DNA of 64,000 nt from contig NC_070573.1 in the NCBI RefSeq assembly GCF_026914185.1, positions 62,001 through 126,000 on the forward strand, given 5' to 3'. The notes beneath the pieces are model-generated. The model did not search any database and was not told the DNA's origin. It saw only the letters and a program-made list of their open reading frames with translations. This stretch comes from Puccinia triticina. Lineage: Eukaryota; Basidiomycota; Pucciniomycetes; Pucciniales; Pucciniaceae. Made by a program: the position numbers and the translations under genes. Below, piece by piece: positions 33,791 to 45,556 of the stretch (its first letter is position 1; each line of letters begins with the position of its first letter).

Positions 33791-36732
33791 AACTAGAGAA
33801 TCTGCTGTTGGACCCGGGGACCCCACCGCTGTTTTTTTTAAATAATATGCACCGTACCCGTACCCGGCACCTGCTGGTGGGTGCTGCGGGTGTACCGGCG
33901 GTACTTGGTGATTTTTTTCATAACATATTGATCCTGTTGCATAATTTCAGCCTTAGAGATACAACAAGTATCCTAAAGTCTGCAAAAACTAGCAAACCAC
34001 TTACAAATCCTGAAATATTATTGAATATTCAGAATCCTCGTGTTAGATTAAGGGGGGTAACCCACTCGAAGTAACCCCTCATTCCTACTCCTTCTCACAT
34101 TTTTTCATATATGTACATATAGCCATAAAGCGCTCCAAAGAGCAGGAAAACTACATAAAAAATATTTACATAAATTAAAATACATAAAATTATATTAATT
34201 AGTAAAATTCCTTTCCCCCGTGAAACAGGATCCACGGGTGAGAGTAACACTTAGTACAAATTGATATTACACTTCATATTAAGCTATTTCACATGACAAT
34301 TGGTTATACAAATGTCACGTGTGGGAGTAAGGGAAGTTGTGTTATATTGTACAAATAAAATACCCATAACCAAGGCAGATTACATGTCTACCCTTGACAT
34401 TTACCCATAGCCAAAACCAATTGGAACATTTCAGCGCCTTCAAAGACCTCTCCAGTATTTAAGGAGGTAATTGAGCCACTGGAATTGTCCCCCCAGACAT
34501 TTCACCACCCAGTAACCTGTAAGTTAACTTGTGAAAATTCTCCTCTGGCTTATTAAAGCCACCACTTCCCTTATTTCTGCCCTCCTGGCACGAAATCCAC
34601 TAGATCTTAACTCTAAGTTGCCAATATCCCTTATAAGCATTTATTACAGTTATATCTTTATAAATAGTTGCTGTAAGACCTCCGCCTCTGACGCGCAGCC
34701 AATCAGTTTAAGCGCTTACCAGCTATTTCTACGTCAAAAACCTTATATATCCCTGTTCTTAATAAGTAAACCTTATTAATTACAAATATCTTCCTCTTAC
34801 ATAAGAGTGTTTAAACCCTTGTAGTGGCTACATACCATGTAACAAGTTTGGCACATTATTGCCAGTGTTTTATTTCAGTACAGTTATAGTACTAGGGCAA
34901 AAACCCTTATTTCTGACGGGTTTTTTACCCTAAGTTTCATAAATACAACTGACACATAATAACTAAGGCCCCGTTTGGAGCCAATATAATCTGGGCAATA
35001 TATGAGTTTTTTTGCCTGACATCCTATGTGACATCTGATCAGGTCCGCCAAAACTTGATCAGAGGTCACAAAATTCCAGATTATATAGTGCAATTACATT
35101 GGCTCCAAATGGGGCCTAAGTAATATATATTTATTTTGACTAATTTTACTAAATTAACCAGTTAAACAAGTTTTTACTAATCAGGATGACTTGGCATCGC
35201 TGTCTAGAGCAATGAATTGCCTTTTAGACTTAACCTGGGCCTTCTTTTTGTCTTTGAGAGCCTGTTTCCATTTGTTCAAGGCACCTTCTTTGATCTTATT
35301 GTTCCTTTGTGGCATTGTGGTTGAACTTGGATGGTGTTGGATACCCAGCTGGGATATCAAGCCAGGCTTTGGCCAGTGGTGTTGTTAAAGTGAGTTTGGG
35401 GTGCTATGTTTGATTTAGCAACTTGGTTTAGCACCTGCGGTGGAGAAGCTCTCACTAGGCCACGTTTGGCAGGGGTATTGCAAGATTCTTGTGACACCTG
35501 ATGAATTTTTGGTGGATTTAAATCAGGTGTCACACAAGAAAAATTTACATTAGGGGGGTTCACAATAGAATTTTAAGAAAACTTTAAAGCCCATTTTATA
35601 AAGGCCTTTGTGAACAACTTTTCAAAAAATGCAAAAAAAATTCTGATTGCCAAGGAGCACCCAAATTGGAGGACTTCCCGTTTTCTAAAAGGCTTGATTT
35701 CAAGGAGGCCTCTAAACCTTGTTTTCTGGTGAAAACTCAATATCAATCAATTTTCACCAGCCAGTAAAGTTTAGCCTGTCCCTCTAGATGAAGCATTTGA
35801 CTCTGAGCCAACGGGAAGTCCTACCTTGGATAGCTTAACAAATTTGTAAAATTTGTTCCCGGCCTTAAAATGGGCTCCAAAGTTTTTTGTTTGTTTGTGA
35901 AGGCTTAATTGACTTTAAAGTGTTTTTTTATCCTATTGTCAGCCTCTCCTATACCGGCTGGCACTGACTGGATACAACTCATGTTTGGACAATTTTCAAA
36001 ATCAAATTGATCTGCTTGACAAAACTTGTACCAGATGCACCAAGTCCTCTTATATCAATACACCGGGACACTCTGAAGATGAGCAAAATATCAGGAGAGG
36101 GTTTGGTTGACACGTGGTCCTCCTTATGTCAACTAGTGTGGCACAGGTGGAGAAAAAGAAATGGAACTGCAGGGATTTGTCCAAGAGGCAGGAGGCAAAA
36201 CGACAATGCCCTCTGATGTAATGTTGAGTAAGAACACTTATCTTTCCAGCAGGAATGGGTCATAGTGGTGAAAAGCAAAAAAAAGGGTGGGATTGCCACT
36301 GTTTGTCCAAATGGAATATGGTTCAAAAAAGGTTTATATGTGGCCTCAAAAGGAAAAACAAATCCAAAGATTCCGTAGAGTCAGCTCAAGTAGGATTGAG
36401 CGCCGTTTTTTTTGAGTTGTGCCAATTGCTGGATGTATGTCTAACATCTTTTACGTGGAAGTCATTTGATGATTTGATTGCAGATTTGGTCAAAGGATGA
36501 TGTCATGAGAACATAGACTGGGAGGCCAAGCCCCTCCGAGCTTAACTAAGCCTCTCCTTCGGAGACGCGCCCCTCCTGAGTCTAGGGGCCCCGGCTGTTC
36601 AACCGGATCCCAGAAATCCCGAGCGGACAACAAGAGAACCTGCTCAACTGCTTCAAGCCATCCCGGCACCAACGGATGTGGCACACCAAATAACCTGGCT
36701 ATCATCAACATTCAGCATCAGCGAACCACAAC
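33791..36732. other. Repeat-rich spacer
   Basis: No gene is supported. At 33815-33905 is a GC-rich GTACCCG/CACCTGC patch like the terminal arrays of the hAT elements further right. A 150-bp MITE sits at 34967-35116 (separate entry), and 35480-35560 contains an inverted GTGACACCTGAT/ATCAGGTGTCAC pair related to 52.25 kb. The last 200 bp are likely promoter and leader of the Hook gene. Confidence 0.45.
34967..35116. mobile_element. Tourist-like MITE, copy 1 (150 bp)
   Basis: Terminal inverted repeats begin GGCCCCGTTTGGAGCCAAT (left) and end ATTGGCTCCAAATGGGGCC (right), flanked by the direct 3-mer TAA on both sides. TIR style and a TAA duplication fit a PIF/Harbinger-derived MITE. A second copy lies at 46153-46303 in reverse orientation. 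Confidence 0.85.
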
Positions 36733-39700
36733 ATGAGCTCGAATCCTCAATCACCCGACCTGGCACTGATACTATGGCTCAAATCACTCGATCTGCCTTA
36801 CTTTCAAACCGATTCTTCATCCGAGCAGCCGAGATCATTCGATCGATTGAGTCAGATCAGCGATGGTGAAATACTGTGGCAACTACTCTCCAGTCTGTCA
36901 GTTTATACTAATCCTGCTGATGAATTCCAACCGATCTTTGCTGGGGTCACTTGTGATTCGATTGGGAAATTGCTAACGCTCCATTTGATATCGTTAACAT
37001 ACTTAGTGATTCGGCTTTCTTTCGAGCTCCCAGACCGTCGTCTATCAGTGAAGCCCTGTCGGAAGCCTGGGTGCTCCGATTCACCTCATTCAAAAAGATG
37101 TATAAACTAATCGTCCGTTATTTCGAGTACGTAGTCACACTACCATGCTCTCACCAATAGCTTAAGTGAATAATCAGACATCAGCAATACTTATATTCGA
37201 TTTTGATTTTAATGCTCCAGAGAGGAAGTCAGAAAATCAACCAGAAACGTCAAAAATCCAAACCTACAGAAAGTTGCAAGGGATGGAGATGTAACCGAGA
37301 GTATCTCATTGTGTATGATCATTCTAACGTTAGCAATTTTTGTGCCGTACCTCCAAAAACCCGCCCAGGAAGGCATTCAACAACTGACTTTATTGCGCTG
37401 TTCGGATAGGCTGGCGACATTGGTCCAGCCAGACGCGCACGTTCCCAAAATACAGGCATTACCCACTTGGGCACAAACAGCGCTGATGGTTGGCATTGAA
37501 GCCGTCAGCAGTCAACTCATCACCCTCGAAATGAACAGAAGTCCTCATAGAGATGTCGGTCTATCGGGTGAAGGCGAAGATGTGCGCTCACTCGAAGATA
37601 CACTAACTAGACCTAGGTCCTCCAACTCTAACTAGTACGCTCTTGGGTTTTCTTATTTTTTCTTTCGGTAATAATGGCCTAGTCGCCCGATATTCACAAG
37701 CCAATATTGCGTAGTATTCCATTGACTGCCTAAATCGTGTTGTTTTTTCAAGCCGAGAAGAAGACTCGACCCTGTTAGAACGCCTTCGTGCCCTCGAGGT
37801 AGAACACAGAGACCTTCAATCTGAAATGAGACTGCTACACCAAACCAACCAGGACACCAATCACAAGCTGTTCATGACTGAACAGGATTTGAAAGCCTCA
37901 CAGGAAGAATTACGGAACCTTGAACTCGAACGGACCTCCAACCACCGTCGCCGCGAACATGATTTCGAGCCGGCCTCAGATGATGATGGTTCCAACTCGG
38001 ATCATCCCCACCGAAACTCACACAATCGACAGGAATATCTTCTTCGGGGCGAACTCGAACAATCAAAAGCCGAGCTTACCAATCTAGGTGTCAAGCTGGA
38101 TCTCGCCGAAGAGACCAATGAGAAAAACGCCCGGACGATGGAGGACATGCGGAAGAGGTTGGATGAGCTTGGGGACGTGGAAGAGGTTAACCGTGGATTG
38201 AGAGATCAGCTTGATGAGGTTCGACATGAGATGGAACGTGCCCGGAAGCTGGAAAACGTGATTGAGAAATACAAAAAAAAACTGGACGAGTCTGCGGATC
38301 TTCGCAGGCAGATGAAGGTTTGTCACTTGGTCTTTGATAAACATGAATGATCATAAAATAATTATCTAATGTGATCTCGACCGACCACAGACCTTGGAAG
38401 AACAAAACTCAGATTTACTCGATCGGCATACGGCATTAGAAGATGAATATCACAAAGTAGTGGCTTTTAAACCGCTGATGGAGCAATACAAATCCAAGAT
38501 TGCCACGTTAGAATCCGAACTTTCTTCTCAAAAACGGGAAAACGACCGATTACAGTATGAATTAGACGCTACTACGCTCAAGTTACAAAAGGCCGAAGAA
38601 GAACGCGATCGAGAAGGTGAAGAACTTGCATTATATGAAGAGAGGGTGAAGGAGCTTGAAGAGGTGACCCCGATCACACATACGCGACGACGAAAGAAAA
38701 CCACAGAAACTGAGGAGGGTGAAGAGGGTGATACATCGACGACCGCCTTCGACGCAAGTTTCGATCGACACGTTGATGAGGAAACTGGGATCATCGAAGG
38801 AATCGGCGGTGAGCTGAATGATGCGATCGAAGGGCGAACGATGACCAGTCTCAAACTTGAACTCAGGAAACTACAACGCGAAATCAAAATCCTCAGGAGC
38901 GCTCAAGATGAAGATGACGATGGCGGAAATGGAACCGGAAAGAAATCTAGGTACCTCGTTCTTGAAAATCTATTAGAAGACGCCAACCGGATGAAGCGCA
39001 AGTACGAGGACGATTATTTAAAGCAATACAGAGAAACACTCGTCCTGACAAATCAACTAGAAGAGATCCGAAGTGGCAAATCAATGAATGGTGAAGGAGC
39101 AGAGGCGTCGATAGCACTGAGACAGAGGCTTAATGAGACAACGGAGGAACTGGAGAAGCTGAAAGCTGAACACATTGAGCTAACGGTCTCGTACGAGCAA
39201 GTCAATCACGAGCTTACTCTGACCAAGTCAGACCTCAATCTAATCGGGAAAGATCAGCTGGAAATGCTCAGTTCACTGAGGGATTCAGTTTCGACGGAGA
39301 AGATCGCCTTGATGGATGAACTCGATCGACTCAAGAAAGAACAAGGAAATCTCCGGGACCAACTGGCGATGAAAACCGAACAGATCCAATCCCTCTTACT
39401 TGAGAAAATCAACCTCCAATCGGATTCGATCGACCAACGCGAGAGGCTGCTAGTCCGTGAACGAGAGCTCAGTGGCGGACAAGTGAAAAGTCCGAAGACG
39501 AACGAGCTCTCCGAGGAGGCTAGGACAAAGTTGGGCGTAACTGAACAACTTTACAAAGAGAAGGACGACGAATGCCGGATGCTTAAAGCTAAATTAGACA
39601 AGGCGAAATTATTCATCATGAGTCAGGATAAACTATACAAAGAATCCCCGGTTGACATTTCCTCTCTGGTAACGTATTTTGTCTTCATTTCGTCATCTTG

Positions 39701-40333
39701 CAGACTTGCTTGAATATTGATGGTATTTCCTCGATTTCTACGTTTAAATCACCAGACTAGCAATTATGACGAAACCGTGCAGACGTATCAAGCTGAACTA
39801 AGTTCCTCTAAAGATCTTATTGACAGGCTGAGGGTTTGCCCACGTTCTCCTTGTGATTTATGAAAATCGTTCAGGAGTTGATCGTCATTTGTGTTGGCAA
39901 AAACAACAGAATCAATATCATGAGATGGAGACACGGTACGCAAAAGAATTGCGGTTGATGGTCTCGGCATGGCACAACTTAGGTCAGCAGAAGATGCGTG
40001 AGACGATAGCGTTAAATCGCAACGAGCACTCAAATCCAAGCGGGCTGGGTCGACAGACGTCGTCCGGGGTTGGCTACCGGGTCGGGTCGGGTAACCAGCA
40101 CCTGGGCAAGAACGGCGCAGGCTCGGGGCCGCGTGGATCGTCCAGCCACTCGAATAACCTGGGCTTCGGCGGCCAGCTTAGACCTCAAAGTTGGGTCAAA
40201 CAACAGCGCGATCGGATGATCAATCAATATGCTCTTGTGAGTTTACGAAGCCATCATTTTACTACCTAAGGTTTTTTTCCTCTGCCTTCACATATCGCTA
40301 CAGCTCAGTTGTCTTCAGCGAAACAATTGCTAG
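36733..40333 (+). CDS. Hook-family motor adaptor protein (about 1000 aa)
   Basis: Exons 36733-36952 (end uncertain), 37027-37126 (start uncertain), 37221-37634, 37753-38317, 38391-39668, 39756-39833, 39910-40236 and 40304-40333 join in frame to about 1003 residues. The N-terminal Hook domain is a diverged calponin-homology fold: SPDLALILWLKSLDLP, QISDGEILWQLLSSL, EAWVLRFTSFKKMYKLI and NPNLQKVARDG. After it comes a long coiled coil with LLERLRALEVEHRDLQ, KKLDESADLRRQMKTLEEQN and FKPLMEQYKSKIATLESEL, typical of Hook proteins. The C-terminal part has YHEMETRYAKELRLMVSAWH, then Gly/Ser-rich sequence and RDRMINQYAL. In fungi Hook proteins (for example Hok1/HookA) link early endosomes to dynein and kinesin-3; the Hook domain contacts dynein light intermediate chain. 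The first splice junction is the weakest point of the model. Confidence 0.82.
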
Positions 40334-41193
40334 TGTCGTTTTTTCCAATACGCTGCTGTTGTTTTTGAATTATGTCGTTTTGTCGTTTTATAGGGATAGC
40401 CCTCATCCGTTTCGGGAGCAATATTTGTTCCCTTTTGTTTGATTGTCCATATTCCAATTTTGTAACCCAGAACGGAAAAGATCACTCCCTTGTTTCTTAT
40501 TCTCCCTCCTTTATTTTGTTCCCTTGCTAGCATCTTTTTTCTGGCCGATTCATTTTGGTTATTATTGAAAGTGGAATTAACCAGTCATTAACTCTCTTCT
40601 TTTTGTTGTTACACTCTTCGTCTTGGTCATCGGTCGGCGGTTGGGTCTTCCGAATCAACGCAATAACCTACCAAAAAAAATCTAGTTACATCATTAGGTT
40701 CTGATTAAAAAAGTCAATCATCAACCGATACTCCATTCCCTCCTCTTTTCTCCTTTTCTGTCCCCATTCCATTGGCTGTCTTTTTACCCAGTTTTGCCCC
40801 TTTAATTTGTTTTTGTTTGCTTTTTTTTGCATATCTAAATGGCGATTGTTGTATACTCTCTCCGTGGTCTCCCCTTTTTTTTCTCGTATCCACATACCTA
40901 CATAAATTTGAAGACCACCACTGTAATAACTTATTATCGTTACATGTTCCTTCGCGTTCACTATGGCTTGGTCTCCTTTGTAGATCATGTATTTCAACAT
41001 TTGGCATGCTGGCCTAATTATCTAGCTACAAGTTCATCTTTTCACGCTGCTCCTTGTCTGCTTCCGTGAATGGCCTTGATCACGCCCTGTGCGTGGGGTG
41101 AGCTGTTGAGCCAAGCAACAACTCGAGTGGGTTGCTCCGCCAGGTTGTACTATTTGGCCAATGTTGCACAATCTGCCCCAATAAAGCGTTAAT
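40334..41193. other. 3' flank of Hook gene
   Basis: T-rich sequence that probably holds the 3' untranslated region and terminator of the Hook gene. No gene or repeat is supported before the fold-back element begins at 41194. Confidence 0.5.
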
Positions 41194-42425
41194 GGAGGAC
41201 TTCCCTTCGATTTACACGGCCGTGTAAAGTCAGATTTGGCACTTGTAAAGCCAGATTTTTACACCCTGGTTTTACACGCACTTTTCAGCGGCTAGATCAA
41301 ACCAGAACATCCCTCTCGATGGCCGGTACAGACCGGTCATCGAGAGTACACAACCCTCCCGATAGCTGGTCTGTACCGGCCATCCAGAGTACACAACCCT
41401 CTCGATGCCCGGTACAGACCGATCGTCGAGGGGACTCAACCCTCTCGATGCCCGGTACAGACCGGCCATCGAGAGTACGCAACCTTGATGCCCGGTCTGT
41501 ACCGGTCATCGAGAGGATTCAACCCTCTCGATACCCGGTCTATACCGGCCATCGAGAGTACGCAACCTTGATGCCCGGTATAGACCGGCCATCGAGATAA
41601 CGCAACCCCCTAGATGCCCGGTCGAGACCGGCCATCGAGAGTACACAACCCTCTCGATGGCCGGTATAGACCGGTCATCGCGAGGACATAGCCCACTCGA
41701 TGACCGGCCTGTACCTCGAGAGGACACATCCCTCTCGATGGCCGGTACAGACCGGCCATCGAGAGAGAGGGCACCACCCTCTGGTAGATCTGTGCCGGTC
41801 ATCGAGAGGACACAAACTTCTCGATGGCCGGCACAGACCGGTCATCGAGGGGGTACATCTGTACCGGCCATCGAGAGGCTTGAGTCCTCTCGATGAGCGG
41901 CGTTGTGTCCTCTTGATGTCCTACCCACCGGTCATCAAGAGGCATGTGTCCTCTCGATGACTGGTAGAGGGGACACATCTGTACCGGGCATCGAGAGGAC
42001 ACTGTACCCTCTCAATGACCGGTCCGTACCGGGCATCGAGAGGGGTCTGTACTCTCGATGACCGGTCTGTACCGGCCATCGAGAGGGATGTGTCCTCTCG
42101 AGGTACAGGCCGGTCATCGAGTGATCGATGACCGGTCTATACCGGCCATCGAGAGGTTGTGTACTGTCGATGACCGGTCTCGACCGGGCATCTAGAGGGT
42201 TGCGTACTCTCGATGGCCGGTCTATACCGGGCATCGAGAGGGTTGAATCCTCTTGATGGCCGGTCTATACCGGGTATCTAGAGGGCTGTAAATCTGGCAG
42301 GTATTCTGGCATCTCAAGCCTGCGGAAAAGCTTCTAAAGCTAAAAATTACAAGGTGAGTCAGATCTGGCTTTACAAGTGCCAGATCTGACTTTACACGGC
42401 CGTGTAAATCGAAGGGAAGTCCTCC
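41194..42425. mobile_element. Fold-back element built of palindromic repeats
   Basis: The ends are near-perfect inverted repeats of at least 65 bp: left GGAGGACTTCCCTTCGATTT followed by ACACGGCCGTGTAAAGTCAG; the right end is its reverse complement. AAT flanks both sides (41191-41193, 42426-42428), a possible 3-bp target duplication. The interior (41284-42290) is an array of units of about 40 bp, each a palindrome of the form CTCTCGATGGCCGGT-n-ACCGGCCATCGAGAG. Besides the unit symmetry, the whole array is inverted about a centre near 41.91 kb: 41694-41757 equals the reverse complement of about 42063-42125, spacers included. There is no coding sequence. It resembles a non-autonomous fold-back (Foldback/MITE-type) DNA element. 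Confidence 0.8.
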
Positions 42426-43246
42426 AATGGACTGTTGGTGCTGCTATGTATTTATGCTGCTTTTAGCCCAAAACACCACTGGAAAGTGATGTAGCACAGC
42501 CTAGCAACCCTTGCTGCGCTGCCCAATTATTATAATTACTTCTTGGGAGTGGAAGTCTATCACCCTCCCTCTTCTTTTGCTCTCTCCTCTCCCCGCTCTT
42601 CCCCCTACTAATGATCCACACTTAATCCTTTGAATCCAGACAGCTCGGTAGCCACCGCCACACCCTGCTGAGCTCAGCTGGTGAGTGTCCGCTACTTCTC
42701 GGGAGTGGAAGTCTATACCTTCCCGTATTTCTTTTTCTCTCTCCTCCCCCCGTTCGCCCTACTAACATGACACCTTTAATCCTTTGAATACAGACAGATC
42801 GGTCGCCACCGCCACGCTCTGCTGAACTCACCTGGTGCGTCTCCACTCCCAAGCCGTCCTAGTTTTCGGGACTATAGAGGGGCTGGGGGTGAAGCTATTG
42901 AATAGTTAAAAAAGCTTCCAGCCAAATGGTACTTTCTGCTCCCCTATGAAATTGGGGGATAATATGCAAGCCACAGGGAGCAGGGGGGACTTGTGTTGAG
43001 TTAGAGTGGCTCAGCTATGTCAACATTTGTGTTAGTGTAGACCGGCTCTGCTGCAAACACTATGTCTTAACTACAGCTTTCTGTACCTTTATCATCTTTT
43101 CTACAGTTCTTTCTACTCATAATTCCTCTAACATCATCAATTTGTTTGTAAAAAAAAGAAAAAAGAATGCTCAAGTGCAACAAAGGAGAATCTGTCAGCC
43201 ACTGAGACAATTGTCCATGTGTCTACAATGATAATTACATGTCATG
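42426..43246. other. Spacer between fold-back element and LTR remnant
   Basis: It contains a direct duplication of about 140 bp: a block with CTCGGGAGTGGAAGTCTAT / CTCTCTCCTC... / CCTTTGAATCCAGACAG...GTCGCCACCGCCAC occurs near 42540-42680 and again near 42695-42835. No gene is supported. Confidence 0.45.
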
Positions 43247-43461
43247 TGTTGGAGGCCGGGGTAGAGCCAATGTGGTAAACTTAGCAAATCCCAAGTTTAT
43301 TCATCTTTATGCATGTACTTCCCATTGTACATACATACTCTACTGCAGCTGCGCCCATTTGTACCTAGTCTAGTTCAAGTCATCCGGTACCGGTTCCACT
43401 CTTTCCTCACCAAGTTTGGACCAATACCAGGGCGCACTTGAGCTAATCACCTTGACGCACA
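43247..43461. repeat. Probable solo copia LTR remnant
   Basis: It starts TGTTGGAGGCCGGGG and ends GACGCACA, followed by TTATTATCAGAGTGC, which resembles the TGGTATCAGAGC primer-binding site next to copia 5' LTRs. No target duplication was identified. Confidence 0.45.
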
Positions 43462-43499
43462 TCTTATTATCAGAGTGCATTCTCTGAGGAGTCTTACAT

Positions 43500-44010
43500 C
43501 ATGTAACCCACACTGCCAGCAAACGGCTGACGTAAACCAGATTTTGTTGCGCTGACAAAATCCAAAGTCAAATTCAAACTCGCACCCCGGGTGTGTTGTC
43601 ACCTGTTGTGGATTTCGTCACCTGCCATTCTCAGTGGCAGGTGCAAGAGAGCACGACTCCCTTGATGGCCGGTGCTAACCAGTCATTGAGGGGACATACA
43701 CACCTAGCTCCCTTGATGGCCCGTCTGTACCTGCCATCAAGAGGAACACCCTACACCCTCTTGATGGCTGGTCAGTACCAGCCAGCAAGAGTAAAGCACC
43801 ATTTATACTCTTGATGGCCGCTACTGACCGGCCATCAAGAGGTGATACACATACCCCTTGATGGCCTGTCAGTACACCGGCCATTGAGACAAAAACACTA
43901 AACTCTTGATGGCCCGTACTGGCCGGTCATCAAGAGCAAAACTCTCTGGGTGATGTGTATACACATCACCCTTGATGACCAGTCAGTACCAGCCATTGAG
44001 TAGTTCTTAG
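43500..44010. repeat. Degenerate GGCCATCAAGAG repeat element
   Basis: A block related to 24050-24500: both have GTCACCTGCCATT...CAATGGCAGGTGCAA-like or TCAGTGGCAGGTGCAA sequence followed by several CTCTTGATGGCC / GGCCATCAAGAG inverted units. The units are diverged relatives of those in the fold-back element. Confidence 0.6.
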
Positions 44011-44666
44011 TGTTAAGATTACAGTTTTGTCTCTTCCATCTTTCTTTCTCTTTGTCGTGTGTGCTACATACATTTTCCCTACGTTTCACTCAGATGTCAC
44101 AGCTTGGAGCTAGTTTACCTGAGGCAGCAGGTGTGGAAGGACTCTTTCCTCATCCTTCCACATCATCCTCACTCACCATTGCCTCGTGCCTGCTGTCTCT
44201 AGACCCAGTCTTGCTTGTCACTTAGGTGTAAGCCATCTTTGGAATGATTTCATGAAGCAAGCTGAAAAATACTGCATTCAATGTCATTTTATCTCAGCAT
44301 ATTGTTAATTGCCATGTGATCTAGGAAGAATTCCCCGTTCCAAACAATAGTAAATTCATGCAGTTGATTCTTAAAAAATGAATTTCCAACCTAGGTCCTC
44401 ATCCCCAAAATCAAGATAGCAGTTTTTTAGTGAAGCTAAATTGAAGCAAAATTGGCATGATCTTTATTCAGTGTGAATTTTTAGACATTTGTTTGCGAGA
44501 AAAGTTATCGGTAAATGATTCTTTGGAAGAGGGTTTGAACTCAAAGCTTGCAAGCATCGACTCGGGTTAAAACTAAGGCCATCAAAGTCGCAAATTCAAT
44601 CTTTTATGAAGACAATTGAAGTAAAATCAGAAAGTATTTCAATTAAACTTGCATGATATGACTGGT
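44011..44666. other. Intergenic region
   Basis: No gene is supported. It is the 3' flank of the secreted-protein gene and may include one further 3' exon of that gene, which I could not identify. Confidence 0.4.
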
Positions 44667-45556
44667 TCATCTGAGATGAATACGTACCTGGGGTGCGGTT
44701 GAGGTACAAGACAGGGTGAAGGTTTTTGCCCCTTCGGGCCCAGGCTCAAACCAGCTTTCCCAACGGAGTTGATCTGTTTTTTTTAGACGCCATAAATTTT
44801 AGTCCAGCTGATCTACATATTCCTATTGACGTGCGTAATTAAAATACTTACCTTCCAGCACGCCTACATAAAGTTCATCCCCACCTTTCCGAGACTCATA
44901 AATATGTCCTACAATGAAGTGAAACGTCCAATCACCGTGTAATTAGAGTAGCATAACCAATTCAAAATTGGATTTTCAAACAGAACTTATTTACCTCCTT
45001 TGTTTAAAAAGTTTCTCTCATAGCGGTAGGTGATTTCCTCCCCCTCCGGTGTGATATAGCGAAAACTCCAGCGATCAGTCTTTACGCCACGAGGATCAAT
45101 TTCGAACCTGTGGTGTGATGGGGAACCTTCGGACTCCACGTAGTGCGTCTTGCTAAAGCAGGTATCGTCTTGCTATAAAGAAAAATAAATGTCTTAAACT
45201 TTGAGATGGCTAAGTCTGAGTTTTGGTTTCCAACTGAAGGGGAGAATAATTACCGAGTTGAGGGTCAGCAAAGGCTGCTTATGTGGGTCTTTCAACTCCA
45301 CCGTTGAAATTCCGTGGCGAACATCGTGGACAGATTTATTAAATATGTAGGCAACAGAACCATTTGGGTAATAGACCACCAATCCACCTTTTGAATAGTC
45401 CAGCTTATCTTTCATGATGTAAACATTGGAGAAGGGAGGGTGACCATGGTCATGATCTCGACGGGCAAGCCTGGAAGAAGAGTTTGATGAGATGTGACTC
45501 GAAAAAGCAATGCCTAGAATAAAGTTTAAAACTATAGTTAAGCCTGAAATATGCAT
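44667..45556 (-). CDS. Predicted small secreted protein, candidate effector (about 214 aa)
   Basis: Four exons (45556-45254, 45172-44995, 44908-44852, 44773-44667) join in frame. The N-terminus is a likely signal peptide (MHISGLTIVLNFILGIAFSS), followed by a Ser/Asn stretch and a dibasic LARRDHDHGH site. The mature part is hydrophilic, rich in Tyr, Asp and Glu, with NGSVAYIFNKS (an N-glycosylation-type NGS), QDDTCFSKTHY and TFTLSCTSTAPQ; two or three Cys are visible. No family is recognised. In plant-pathogenic fungi such proteins are often effectors or wall-associated proteins, but that is inference from the signal peptide and lack of domain. The last exon either reads through a GTACGT donor-like site to a TGA at 44667 or is spliced to an unseen exon. 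The chosen start is the ATG directly preceding the hydrophobic core; an upstream in-frame ATG at 45613 would bury the signal. Confidence 0.62.

Noticed and set aside
41284..42290. Regularly repeated units that at first resemble a CRISPR array
   Set aside because: The units are palindromes in both orientations with short repetitive spacers, closed by TIRs, in a eukaryotic genome; this is a fold-back element.
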